Positions 28,194 to 37,800 of a DNA stretch of 64,000 bases are shown piece after piece. Source of the DNA: Flagellimonas aequoris (lineage in GTDB: Bacteria > Bacteroidota > Bacteroidia > Flavobacteriales > Flavobacteriaceae); the NCBI RefSeq assembly GCF_003584165.1, contig NZ_QXFJ01000009.1, forward strand, positions 232,651-296,650, in the 5' to 3' direction. Position 1 is the first letter of the stretch. Each line of letters starts with the position of its first letter. The position numbers and the translations under genes are program-made. Under the pieces are notes generated by a model, which saw only the letters and a program-made list of their open reading frames with translations, was not told where the DNA came from and did not search any database.

Positions 28194-29336
28194 ATGACCA
28201 AATTCGACTACATCATTGTGGGTGCCGGTGCAGCCGGACTTTTATTGGCCGAGGCCTTGGGAAGTGATGCTTTCTTCGCCAACAAATCCATTTTGGTCTT
28301 GGAGAAAGAACCTAAAGACCTGAACGACCGGACTTGGTGTTTTTGGGAAAAAGGAGAAGGTCAGTTCGATTTTTTGATGCACCAATCGTGGGACCAAATT
28401 CATGTCGCAGGTAAAGGACTGGAATTACAAACATCCATCGCTCCTTATACCTACAAAATGATCCGTGGGATTGATTTTTACCAACACTTCGTTCCCAAAG
28501 TAAAAGCATATCCCAACATTACGTGGAATCAACAAGGTGTAGTGGATATTAAGAAGAAGGAGAGTCAAGTCATCGTCACTACGGAACGTTCCACATATGT
28601 TGGTGAATGTGTTTTTTCAAGCCTGTATGATAAGGAGGTGTTAGCCCAACAAAAAAGGTATCCCCTACTGCAGCAACACTTCTTGGGATGGACAATAAAA
28701 ACCAACCGTTCGGTTTTTAAATTGGACATAGCCACTTTTATGGACTTTTCAATTTCCCAAAAAGGCAATACACGGTTTATGTACGTACTTCCCTTTTCGG
28801 AAACCGAAGCATTGGTGGAATACACCTTGTTTTCAGAACATCTTCTGGAAAAAGATGAATACGAAGTGGCCATCAAGAATTATATCGAAGAGCGGTTTCC
28901 AAATATCAATTATACCATTCAAGAAAAGGAATTCGGAACCATTCCCATGACCTGTTATCCCTTTTATCATAAAAATACCAATCGGATTTTTCACATTGGC
29001 ATTGCAGGCGGATGGGCCAAACCCAGTACCGGATTTACCTTTTATCATACTAGTCAGCAGATTGTAAAATTGGTGGAGCATTTGAAAATGGGGAAGCCAC
29101 TTTCCCAATTCCATCAAAAAAGTAGGTTTGGGTTTTACGATATGCTTTTGTTGGACATTCTGTACAAAAACAACCATTTGGGAGCTTCCATTTTCACCTC
29201 CCTTTTCAAAAAAAGAAAACCGTCTTTGATCCTGAAATTTTTGGGCAATGAGACCAATCTATGGGAAGAATTACAAATTGTGACCGCCCCAAAACCCATG
29301 CCTTTCATCAAGGCATTGATCAACCGGATTTTTTAA
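28194..29336 (+). CDS. crtY: Lycopene cyclase
   Basis: 380 residues from ATG 28194; an upstream in-frame ATG at 28179 adds five residues. The FAD-binding GAGAAGLLLAEAL is at residues 10-22, and the family block FMYVLPFSETEALVEYTLFS in the middle and GGWAKPSTGFTFYHT near the C-terminus are characteristic of CrtY/CrtL. The DRTWCFWE motif is also present. The enzyme makes beta-ionone rings, converting lycopene to beta-carotene. It converges on a prenyl synthase gene with a four-base overlap of 3' ends, a fitting carotenoid context although on opposite strands. Confidence 0.92.
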   Translation: MTKFDYIIVGAGAAGLLLAEALGSDAFFANKSILVLEKEPKDLNDRTWCFWEKGEGQFDFLMHQSWDQIHVAGKGLELQTSIAPYTYKMIRGIDFYQHFVPKVKAYPNITWNQQGVVDIKKKESQVIVTTERSTYVGECVFSSLYDKEVLAQQKRYPLLQQHFLGWTIKTNRSVFKLDIATFMDFSISQKGNTRFMYVLPFSETEALVEYTLFSEHLLEKDEYEVAIKNYIEERFPNINYTIQEKEFGTIPMTCYPFYHKNTNRIFHIGIAGGWAKPSTGFTFYHTSQQIVKLVEHLKMGKPLSQFHQKSRFGFYDMLLLDILYKNNHLGASIFTSLFKKRKPSLILKFLGNETNLWEELQIVTAPKPMPFIKALINRIF

Positions 29337-30316
29337 ACGGTACGTTGCATCAAACTTTCCCCGAATTGCCTTAATACTTGTTTGCTTGCTTCTGGCAAAT
29401 TCAGTTCCCTCAACGTTTTGTAGGCTTTTTGCGTGTAAGATTCTATTTCAGATTTGGCATCCTCAACCGCCCCACTTTGCATGAAAATGGACTTTACGGC
29501 TTGTACCTTGGTGGTCGGGTCTTCGGGTTTAATAGAATACAAATGCTGCAGGCTTTCTCGATCTTGCTTGTTCGCTTTTTCCAGGGAACGCAAATACAAA
29601 AAGGTCTTTTTGTTCTCCATGATGTCCCCTCCAACCTGTTTTCCAAAAGTTTCAGGGTCCCCAAAGGCATCCAGATAATCGTCCTGCAACTGAAAGGCTA
29701 TCCCAAGGTTTCTGCCAAACTCATAAATGGCCGTGGCTTCCTTTTCCGGGGCCTTGGCAATGATCGCCCCCATTTTCATGGCAGCCGCCACCAATACCGA
29801 GGTCTTGTATTCTATCATTTTAAGGTATTCCGGGATGGTGACATCGTCCCTCGTCTCAAAATCCACATCGTATTGTTGGCCCTCGCACACCTCAATAGCC
29901 GTTTTGCTAAAAAGTTTGGTCAACTCTTTGAACATATCCGTAGGGTAGCTTTCAAAAAATTGATAGGAAAGGATCAACATGGCGTCCCCGGACAAAATTC
30001 CGGTGTTGATGTCCCATTTTTCATGCACAGTGACCTTCCCGCGACGCAAGGGGGCATCATCCATAATATCATCGTGCACCAAAGAAAAATTGTGGAACAT
30101 TTCAATGGCCAATGCGGCATCCATGGCTTCTTCAACTTTTCCACCAAAAAGTTCCGTGGTCATCAACGTTAAAATGGGCCTGAGTCGCTTTCCTCCCAAA
30201 CCTAAAATGTAATGTATAGGTTCGTAAAGGTTTTTCGGTTCGGTAACCTGCGACCTTTTTTCTAAATGTGCCAAGAATTGGTCCTTGTACCTATCGATGA
30301 ATTGGGTTTTTGCCAT
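29333..30316 (-). CDS. Polyprenyl (probably geranylgeranyl) diphosphate synthase
   Basis: 327 residues. The first Asp-rich motif DDIMD is at 82-86 and is followed by APLRRG; the second is QLQDDYLDAFGD. GGKRLRP near residue 41 binds isopentenyl diphosphate. The enzyme condenses C5 units into a trans-prenyl diphosphate. The residue five before the first motif is Phe77, an arrangement seen in C20-making enzymes, so geranylgeranyl diphosphate for carotenoids is likely; octaprenyl or other length cannot be excluded. Tail-to-tail overlap with crtY. Confidence 0.92.
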   Translation of the reverse strand: MAKTQFIDRYKDQFLAHLEKRSQVTEPKNLYEPIHYILGLGGKRLRPILTLMTTELFGGKVEEAMDAALAIEMFHNFSLVHDDIMDDAPLRRGKVTVHEKWDINTGILSGDAMLILSYQFFESYPTDMFKELTKLFSKTAIEVCEGQQYDVDFETRDDVTIPEYLKMIEYKTSVLVAAAMKMGAIIAKAPEKEATAIYEFGRNLGIAFQLQDDYLDAFGDPETFGKQVGGDIMENKKTFLYLRSLEKANKQDRESLQHLYSIKPEDPTTKVQAVKSIFMQSGAVEDAKSEIESYTQKAYKTLRELNLPEASKQVLRQFGESLMQRTV

Positions 30317-30322
30317 GACGCC

Positions 30323-30330
30323 AAAAATAC
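30323..30330 (-). promoter_or_regulatory. Possible -7 element for the prenyl synthase gene
   Basis: On the minus strand this reads TATTTTTG, matching the Bacteroidota TAnnTTTG element, and lies seven bases before the start codon. No matching TTG box is found at the usual spacing, so support is limited. Confidence 0.3.
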
Positions 30331-30494
30331 GTGCAAAAAATCAAAAAATGATGGCAAGCTTAATGAATACTTCTCTTTTGGAAGCATCCAAAAATCCAAA
30401 ACGGCATCCCTTTAAAAATTTTTGCACTAAAAATGCAATAGATTTGAAATCCTTCGTCTCTATAGTTGAAGACAGCAACCAGTCCAATTGATTA

Positions 30495-31043
30495 ATGGCA
30501 GCCAAAACAGAAAACCATAATAACCTCACTACTTTTTTCAACGACGAATATGGTTCGTTGAGATCGTATGTGCAATCCAAAATCCGGGACACCTCGGAAA
30601 GGGATGCAGAGGATATTGTGCAGGACGTTGCTCTTCGGATATTTTCGCGGCCAGATGATGCCATCCCCATTACCAATGTAGGTGGGTTTGTGTACAACGC
30701 CATACGAAACAGGATCATTGATATTATGCGGGGGAAAAAAGAACGAAAGCTCCCCAGCGAGGACATCGATGGACAGTGGCAGGAATTTGCGGAACTGTTC
30801 TACGGTGATGCGGACAACAGCTATTCCCCAGAAATGGAAGCAGCCCTAAAAAAAGCGGTCTCTGATCTGAAGCCGGCCTACAGGGACATCATCATAGCTG
30901 TGGATTTTGAAGGATATACCTATAAAGAGATATCCGAACGGACCGGGATACCCTCTGGAACACTCATGTCCAGAAGACACCGTGCCATGTCGGAATTGTC
31001 AAAAACATTGGAAAACATAAAAGAATTTAATTATGGAACGTAA
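30495..31043 (+). CDS. ECF-type sigma factor, second copy
   Basis: 182 residues. Region 2 is seen at about 15-75 (ERDAEDIVQDVALRIF, NVGGFVYNAIRNRIIDIMRG), region 4 at about 115-170 (LKPAYRDIIIAVDFEGYTYKEISERTGIPSGTLMSRRHRA). It is only distantly related to the sigma factor at 2 kb. No zinc-finger anti-sigma gene follows. Instead the next gene overlaps it by 11 bases and encodes a small membrane protein of unknown family, which may be its partner. Confidence 0.92.
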   Translation: MAAKTENHNNLTTFFNDEYGSLRSYVQSKIRDTSERDAEDIVQDVALRIFSRPDDAIPITNVGGFVYNAIRNRIIDIMRGKKERKLPSEDIDGQWQEFAELFYGDADNSYSPEMEAALKKAVSDLKPAYRDIIIAVDFEGYTYKEISERTGIPSGTLMSRRHRAMSELSKTLENIKEFNYGT

Positions 31044-31467
31044 AAAAGAATTTGAAAGGAGAGTTGAAAAAAATGTGGGGCACTACGTAAAAAAGGTGGT
31101 CAAGGTCATAGCCATGATCATACTGGCAGTTGCATTCTTCCTATTGGCCAATTATGTGTTGATGCGTTTGTGGAACTGGTTGATGCCCGATCTCTTCGGA
31201 TTAACCACCATAACCTACTGGCAGGCCCTTGGAATCTTTGTCATAGCCAAGCTCCTCTTCGGATTTGGTGGCGGCGGCGGAAAAAAAGGAGGAGGCCCAA
31301 GCCATAAAAGGAAATTTAATGCATCCAAGCGTTGTGGTTCCATGCGGAGGGATTTTGAAGAGTGGAAACACTATGACCAGTTTTGGAAAGAAGAAGGGGA
31401 ACAGTCCTTCAAAGCTTATGTAGAAAAAATCAAAAACGAAAATCATGATAAATCAGAACAAGAATAA
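31033..31467 (+). CDS. Small membrane protein with Gly/Lys linker, linked to sigma factor
   Basis: 144 residues, no named family recognised. A basic N-terminus of about 22 residues is followed by a membrane helix (about 23-45) and a second hydrophobic segment (about 62-78). Next comes a flexible stretch FGFGGGGGKKGGGPSHKRK and a charged helical tail rich in Trp, Phe and Lys (RRDFEEWKHYDQFWKEEGEQ). Both ends should be cytosolic. The 11-base overlap with the sigma gene implies coupled translation, so it may hold or tune the sigma factor at the membrane; this rests on context only. Confidence 0.7.
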   Translation: MERKKEFERRVEKNVGHYVKKVVKVIAMIILAVAFFLLANYVLMRLWNWLMPDLFGLTTITYWQALGIFVIAKLLFGFGGGGGKKGGGPSHKRKFNASKRCGSMRRDFEEWKHYDQFWKEEGEQSFKAYVEKIKNENHDKSEQE

Positions 31468-31594
31468 TTCCAAAAACCGGTATTTACTCCGTTTCAGCCC
31501 CTTCTTTTGGCGCTTGGGCAGTATTATAGATGGTTCCAAAGATAATGAGCCACATATTCGCCCCCTATTTAGCAATATAGAAGAAACCCACTAG
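31445..31594 (+). CDS. Possible 49-residue protein overlapping the preceding gene
   Basis: A short frame starting at an ATG inside the last codons of the membrane protein gene (23-base overlap) and ending in TAG. The product would be basic at the start (MINQNKNNSKNRYLLRF) with a short aromatic segment and an acidic tail. The overlap fits the coupling used by the two genes before it, but length and composition alone do not prove it is expressed. Confidence 0.35.
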   Translation: MINQNKNNSKNRYLLRFSPFFWRLGSIIDGSKDNEPHIRPLFSNIEETH

Positions 31595-31644
31595 AACAAA
31601 CCTTTAAGCCCTCGTTAAAAAAATGTAAAACCATGGAAACTTTT

Positions 31645-31675
31645 TTTGTTTTTAAAGTTTCCATACTTACATTTG
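31645..31675 (+). promoter_or_regulatory. Bacteroidota-type promoter of the TetR efflux operon
   Basis: TTTG at 31645-31648, a 19-base spacer and TACATTTG at 31668-31675 match the -33 TTG and -7 TAnnTTTG consensus of the phylum at its preferred spacing. The start codon at 31685 is only nine bases past the -7 box, so the message is nearly leaderless and the regulator could easily occlude it. Confidence 0.72.
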
Positions 31676-31684
31676 CCGCTCATT

Positions 31685-32290
31685 ATGAGGGAGAAGATTA
31701 TACAAAAAGCAACAGACATGTTCTTAAACCTTGGTTTTAAGAGCATTACCATGGACGATTTGGCCAATGAAATGGGAATATCGAAAAAGACCATTTATTC
31801 CCATTTTAAGAACAAGACCGAGTTGGTACAGGAAACCACCATGTCCATGTCGGATTTCATTACCTGCGGCATCGATAACATCATAGCCCTGGAAAAAAAC
31901 CCGATTGAAGAATTATATGAGATCAAAAAATTCATCATGGTGCATCTGAAGGACGAAAAATCATCCCCATTGTACCAATTGCAGAAATATTATCCAAAGA
32001 TCCATTCCTCATTGAAGGAAATCCAGTTTGAGTGTACGCACCGTTGTGTGGCTGAAAATGTAAAAAGGGGAATGGAAATGGGAATTTATCGTGACAACCT
32101 CAACGTGGAATTCGTATCGCGGATCTATTTCACGGGGGTCATGAGCATTAAAGACAACAATGTTTTTCCAACGGAAATTTTCAGTAGGGCCGAATTATTG
32201 GACTATTATCTCGAATACCACCTGAGGGGAATCGTAACACCCAAGGGAAGAAACATACTAAACTCTATCATCAATTCAAATCAAGAATAA
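31685..32290 (+). CDS. TetR/AcrR family transcriptional regulator
   Basis: 201 residues from ATG 31685; the frame is open to a TTG at 31646, but that part covers the promoter. The N-terminal helix-turn-helix is typical (KATDMFLNLGFKSITMDDLANEMGISKKTIYSHFKNKTEL). The C-terminal helical part should bind a small hydrophobic ligand. It abuts the TolC gene of the efflux operon and most likely represses it, being released by a pump substrate. Confidence 0.93.
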   Translation: MREKIIQKATDMFLNLGFKSITMDDLANEMGISKKTIYSHFKNKTELVQETTMSMSDFITCGIDNIIALEKNPIEELYEIKKFIMVHLKDEKSSPLYQLQKYYPKIHSSLKEIQFECTHRCVAENVKRGMEMGIYRDNLNVEFVSRIYFTGVMSIKDNNVFPTEIFSRAELLDYYLEYHLRGIVTPKGRNILNSIINSNQE

Positions 32291-33622
32291 ATGCGAACAA
32301 CCCTTATCAGTCTAATGTTACTATTGCCCTGGCTGGCCTCGGCCCAGGATACCATCCCAAATTTCAGTTTGGATGGGGCCATTGCCTACGCTTTGGAGCA
32401 CAACTATAGCGCCATCAATGCCTCTAGGGACATAGTGGATGCCCAAAAGCAAAAGTGGGAAACCATTGCCACGGGCCTACCACAGATCTCCGGAGCGGTA
32501 AGCTATCAGAACCAATTGAAACAGCCCGTATCCCAGATTCCCGCGGAATTCTTCGGGGGTGAGCCTGGCACCTACCAAGAAGTGGTCTTTGGTCAAAAGC
32601 AGTCCATGACGGCATCGGCCACCTTGAGACAACAAATCTTCGATGGTTCCTACATTGTGGGGGTACAGGCCACCAAGACCTTTTTGGAGTACAGCCAGAA
32701 CAACAAGGAGAAAACCGAGTTGGAGGTTAGAAAATCCGTGGTGGAAGCCTATGGCAATGTGCTGTTGGCACAAGAAAGCGTGCAAATTTCCGAAAAGAAC
32801 AAGGCCACTCTGGAAAAGAATCTTTACGAGACCAAACGTATCTATGAAAATGGCCTGGGAGATGAGGAAAGTGTGGATCAGTTGCAGATAACCCTTTCTT
32901 CTGTGGACAACCAGTTGAAGAATGCCAAGCGTTTGGAACTTATCACGCTACAGATGCTCAATTTGGTATTGGGGTTACCTATTGAAACACCCACCGTTTT
33001 AACCGAAAACCTGGATGACCTTACCCAACGTCAAATAGACCTAGGTCTTTTGGACAGCGAGTTCACTATTGAAAACAATGTCGATTACAAAATGGCAATC
33101 AATTTGAACGAGCAGAGGGCCCTTGAACTGAAATTGGCCAAAAGTTACGCACTGCCCACTTTGAATGCATTTGTCAATTACGGCGGAAACTCTTTCAGCA
33201 ATGATTTCTCCTTCTTGAACAGCGGGCAAAAATGGTTCGGTTCCTCCATTTTGGGAGTGGACCTGAACATCCCCATTTTCAGCTCATTCAAGAGAAGTGC
33301 AAGTACCCAACGCGCCAAAATTGCGCTGGACAAGGCCAAAACGCAGTTTACTGAGGCTCAAGCGCAGATTCGACTTCAATTGGAAAGCGCCAAGAGCGAT
33401 TATATCCTTGCCATTGAGCAGTACGGCACCTTCAAGAAAAATTTGGAACTGGCCGAACGTATCGAAAAGAAAAACCAAATCAAATACGCCGAGGGTCTGG
33501 CCACCAGCTTTGACCTAAGACAGGCACAGACACAGTTGTACACCAGTCAACAGGAATATCTGCAATCCATGGTAGATGTCATCAACAAGAAAACCGAACT
33601 GGAAACCATATTAAACAAATGA
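32291..33622 (+). CDS. TolC family outer membrane efflux protein
   Basis: 443 residues with a signal peptide ending at SAQ (residue 19). Two repeats of long alpha-helical hairpins and short beta-strand pairs are visible, each repeat about 200 residues, as in TolC/OprM channels. No lipobox is present. It forms the outer membrane exit duct for the RND pump encoded two genes later. Its start follows the regulator stop directly and its stop overlaps a possible start of the adaptor gene. Confidence 0.92.
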   Translation: MRTTLISLMLLLPWLASAQDTIPNFSLDGAIAYALEHNYSAINASRDIVDAQKQKWETIATGLPQISGAVSYQNQLKQPVSQIPAEFFGGEPGTYQEVVFGQKQSMTASATLRQQIFDGSYIVGVQATKTFLEYSQNNKEKTELEVRKSVVEAYGNVLLAQESVQISEKNKATLEKNLYETKRIYENGLGDEESVDQLQITLSSVDNQLKNAKRLELITLQMLNLVLGLPIETPTVLTENLDDLTQRQIDLGLLDSEFTIENNVDYKMAINLNEQRALELKLAKSYALPTLNAFVNYGGNSFSNDFSFLNSGQKWFGSSILGVDLNIPIFSSFKRSASTQRAKIALDKAKTQFTEAQAQIRLQLESAKSDYILAIEQYGTFKKNLELAERIEKKNQIKYAEGLATSFDLRQAQTQLYTSQQEYLQSMVDVINKKTELETILNK

Positions 33623-33645
33623 TCACAAGAGAAAACCATTCCATC

Positions 33646-34824
33646 ATGAAAAAGACTATATATATAACACTAACAGCGGCAGTTTTGGCTTCTTGCGGGG
33701 GCGGCAGCAACAAATCTTTGGAAAAAGTCCTTGCCAGCAACGACCTTGATGCCATACGTGCCAAGCATGTGGAAATTTCCAAAGAGCACAAGGCCTTGGA
33801 AATGCAGCTCAATTCCTTGGATTCCGTAATCGCCCTATTGGACGATTCCGCCAAATTGCCTTTGGTGACCACCATACAGGTACATCCACAAAAGTTCGAT
33901 CACTATTTGGAGCTTCAGGGAGATGTGATGACCAAACAGAACGTGCTCATCTATCCTGAAATGGCCGGTACCCTTAACCATGTGTATGTAAAAGAGGGAC
34001 AAAAAGTGGCCAAGGGTCAAATATTGGCCAGCATAGACGATGGTGGCCTGTCCAGCCAATTGGCGCAGCTTAAGACCCAAGCGGAACTGAGCAAGACCAC
34101 TTTTGAACGTCAAAAAAGACTTTGGGAACAGAACATCGGTTCCGAAATCCAGTACCTACAGGCCAAGACCAATTACGAGGCCCAGCAAAGCGCGGTAAAG
34201 CAAATGGAAAGCCAAGTGGCCAAATCGACCATTAGGGCTCCTTTTGCTGGAATCATAGACGATGTGATCAAAGATCAAGGAACCGTGATCGCACCAGGTG
34301 CAGGTTCCGAGGTGTTCCGTATCGTGAACCTTTCCAATATGTATGTTGAAGTGGAAGTTCCTGAAAGCCACCTCCCCAATGTAAACCCCGGAAAGGACGT
34401 AAAAGTATATTTCCCCGTGTTGGGCGATAGTGTTGCCACCAAAATCAGGGAAACCGGAAACTTCATCAATCCGAGCAACCGATCGTTCACCGCAGAAATT
34501 CCAGTACCCAGCCACGATGGTAAGATCAAACCAAACCTAACGGCCAGGGTCATGATCAATGACTATACCAGCGAAAATGCCATTCTTATTCCCCAAAGCA
34601 TCCTATCGGAAAATGCCGATGGTGAGCAATATGTGTTCTTGGTAGCCGCTGATTCCATCGAAAACGACCCAGTGGCCAAAAAGGTGGTCATCACCACAGG
34701 CAAAACGCAAGGGGATTTTGTGGAAGTACTATCAGGGATCAACAGTGGCGACGCCATTATTGATGAAGGTGCCCGAAGCGTGAAAGAGGGACAAAAAGTG
34801 AAGATCAAAAACATCCAACAATAG
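33646..34824 (+). CDS. RND efflux periplasmic adaptor (AcrA-like)
   Basis: 392 residues from ATG 33646, which begins a clean lipoprotein signal with lipobox cysteine at residue 17 (VLASC). An upstream ATG at 33619 overlaps the TolC stop and would add nine polar residues. After a short coiled coil come the lipoyl halves (YPEMAGTLNHVYVKEGQKV and IRAPFAGIIDDVIKDQG) flanking an alpha hairpin, then the beta-barrel domain. It links pump and channel. Confidence 0.92.
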   Translation: MKKTIYITLTAAVLASCGGGSNKSLEKVLASNDLDAIRAKHVEISKEHKALEMQLNSLDSVIALLDDSAKLPLVTTIQVHPQKFDHYLELQGDVMTKQNVLIYPEMAGTLNHVYVKEGQKVAKGQILASIDDGGLSSQLAQLKTQAELSKTTFERQKRLWEQNIGSEIQYLQAKTNYEAQQSAVKQMESQVAKSTIRAPFAGIIDDVIKDQGTVIAPGAGSEVFRIVNLSNMYVEVEVPESHLPNVNPGKDVKVYFPVLGDSVATKIRETGNFINPSNRSFTAEIPVPSHDGKIKPNLTARVMINDYTSENAILIPQSILSENADGEQYVFLVAADSIENDPVAKKVVITTGKTQGDFVEVLSGINSGDAIIDEGARSVKEGQKVKIKNIQQ

Positions 34825-34866
34825 GATCCAACGTCTATCAACCATAGACCAAAGACTTAAAAAAAT

Positions 34867-37800
34867 ATGAGCAAACAAAAAAAGCAAGTAGATAAGGAGT
34901 TTGGTTTGTCCTCATGGGCCATCGATAACCAAACCACCATGTATGTGTTGATCGTGGTAATCCTTATCCTTGGCGCCATGGCATATTTCAGCATGCCCAG
35001 GGAAAGCTTCCCAGAAGTCAAGGAAACCAAAATATACATCAGCTCCATATATCCTGGAAACACCGCCGAAGATATTGAAAAACTGATTACGGACCCGTTG
35101 GAGGAAGAACTCAAAACCGTGAGCAACGTGGTGGAGATCACCTCTACCTCCCAAGAAGATTATTCCATGATCATTGTGGAGTTTGATGAGAACATTTCGG
35201 TGGAAGGGGCCCTTCAAAAAGTGAAGGACGAAGTGGATTCCAAAACCGCCGGTGAAGACTGGCCTACTTTTAACGATGCGAAAGTAGAACCCAATGTTTT
35301 CGACCTAAGCCTTTCCGAAGAAATGCCCATCCTGAACATCAATATTTCTGGGGACTATCCCGTGGACAAACTCAAAGAGTATGGGGAATATCTGGAAGAT
35401 GAGATCGAAGGATTACAGGAAATCAAACAGGTGGATATTCGGGGCGCCCAGGAAAAGGAAGTGGAAGTAGCCGTGGACATCTATAAAATGATGGCCGCCA
35501 AGGTCAGCTTCAACGATGTGATCGGTTCCATCAGCAATGAAAACATGACCATGTCCGCCGGTAACCTTATCGCCAGTGGCCAACGGAGAACCATCAGGAT
35601 CGTAGGTGAGATCGACAAACCCAAAGATCTGGAAAATTTTGTGGTGAAGTCCGAAAATGGAAATCCCATCTACCTGAAGGATATTGCAAAAGTGACCTTC
35701 AAGGAAGAGGACAAGACCACATATGCCAGGGAATTTGGTGAACCTGTGGTAATGCTCGACGTAAAGAAACGTTCAGGTAAGAACATGGTCGCCGCTGTGG
35801 AACAGATCAAAGTTATCGTGGATGATGCCATAAAGAACGTGTTCCCACAAGACTTGAAAATTACTATTGCCAATGACCAATCTACCAAAACCATTGGCCA
35901 AGTAGATGACTTGGTGAACAACATCATCTTCGGTATCATCTTGGTGGTCGGAGTATTGATGTTCTTTTTAGGGTTCAAGAACGCCTTGTTTGTAGGGTTT
36001 GCAATCCCGATGTCCATGTTCATGTCGCTGATGATCCTGAACGCAATGGGTTACACCATGAACACCATGATCTTATTCGGTTTGATCATGGGATTGGGGA
36101 TGCTGGTGGACAACGGTATTGTGGTAGTAGAGAACGTGTACCGTTTGATGGATGAGGAAGGCATGTCCCGAATCGAGGCTGCCAAAAAAGGTATCGGTGA
36201 AATCGCGTTCCCGATCATCATTTCCACCTTGACCACCGTAGCAGCCTTCGTTCCTCTGGGTCTTTGGCCAGGTATCATGGGGCAGTTTATGATGTATTTC
36301 CCGATAACCCTGTCCGTTGTATTGGGATCGTCCCTCTTCGTGGCCATCTTCTTCAACTCGGTATTGGTGTCAAGATACATGACCACCGAGGACAAAGAAA
36401 TGCCGTTGAAACAAATCATTCGTATTACATCCATCGTTGCCGTAATTGGATTGTTGATCATTTTCTTTGGAGGAAGTTACCGTGGTTTAGGAACGGTAAT
36501 GGTGGTAACCGCCATCATGCTGTGGGTATATCGCTTCTTCTTGAGAGGATGGGCCAATGGATTCCAGAAAAACATCCTCCCCAAGTGGGAAAACCTATAC
36601 GAAAGAACCTTGCGTTTCGCCTTGGCGGGTAAAAGACCTATTTTAATAGCGATCACTACTTTGGTTTTGCTTTTGATCTCTTTCGTTGGTTTTGGTATTT
36701 CCGTGGGAAGCCAAAGGACCAAAGTGGAGTTCTTCCCTGATAACAAGCCTAACCAGATAATCGTGTATATCGAATATCCGGAAGGGACCGATATTGAGAA
36801 GACCAATGCAATTACCAAAGACATTGAGAATAAAGTGTATGGCATCATCAATTCGGATGCCTACATGCACGGGGATTACAACTTTATGACCGAAAGTGCG
36901 GTTTCGCAGGTGGGTGAAGGTGCCGGAAACCCACAGACCGATGGTGGATCTTCCGCCGAGATGCCCCACCGTGGAAAAATAACCGCTACCATGCGGGAAT
37001 TCAAATATCGTGAAGGTGCCGACAGTAACGAGTTGCTCAGAAAAGTACAGGAAGCCTTGAAAGATGTTTACCCAGGGGTGGCCATTTCTGTGGAAAAAGA
37101 TGCGGTGGGTCCTCCAGTAGGTTATCCCATCAACATTGAGCTGGAAGGAGATGACTATACGGAGTTGATCAATACCGCTGAAGAAATGCGGAACTTTATC
37201 AATACCAAAAACATTCCCGGTATTGATGAGCTCAAAATCGATGTGAACAAATCCAAGCCTTCCATGTTGGTGGCCGTGGACCGTAAAAAAGCTGGGGAAC
37301 TAGGGGTTGCTACAGGTCAGGTAGGCCAGCAATTGCGAAGTTCCATCTTTGGGTCCAAGGCAGGTATTTACAAAGAAAATGGAGAGGATTATGACATCTA
37401 TGTCCGTTTTAACGAGAAAGACCGCTATAACACCAGTGCCCTGTTCAATCAAAGGATAACCTTCAGGGATCCTTCTTCAGGTCAGATCAAGGAAGTTCCT
37501 GTTTCCGCAGTGACCAAGCAGGTGAACAGTACCGGGTTCAACGCCATCAAACACCGTGATGTGCGCAGGGTGGTGACCGTGTATTCCGCTTTGGCCCCAG
37601 GTTTTACTGATGCTGCTGCCGTTGTTGGCAAAATTCAAGAAGAAATGAACGATTTTGAAAACCTCCCTTCGGGTATCAAAATCGACTATACCGGACAAAT
37701 TGAAGAACAAAAAGACCAATTTCAGTTTTTGATGGGAGCCTTCTTTACCGGTTTGGGCTTGATCTTCTTCATTTTGATCTTCCAGTTCAACTCCATTTCC

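Noticed and set aside
30443..30468. TTTG and TATAGTTG before the second sigma gene as a promoter
   Set aside because: The spacer is only 14 bases and the second box has a mismatch.
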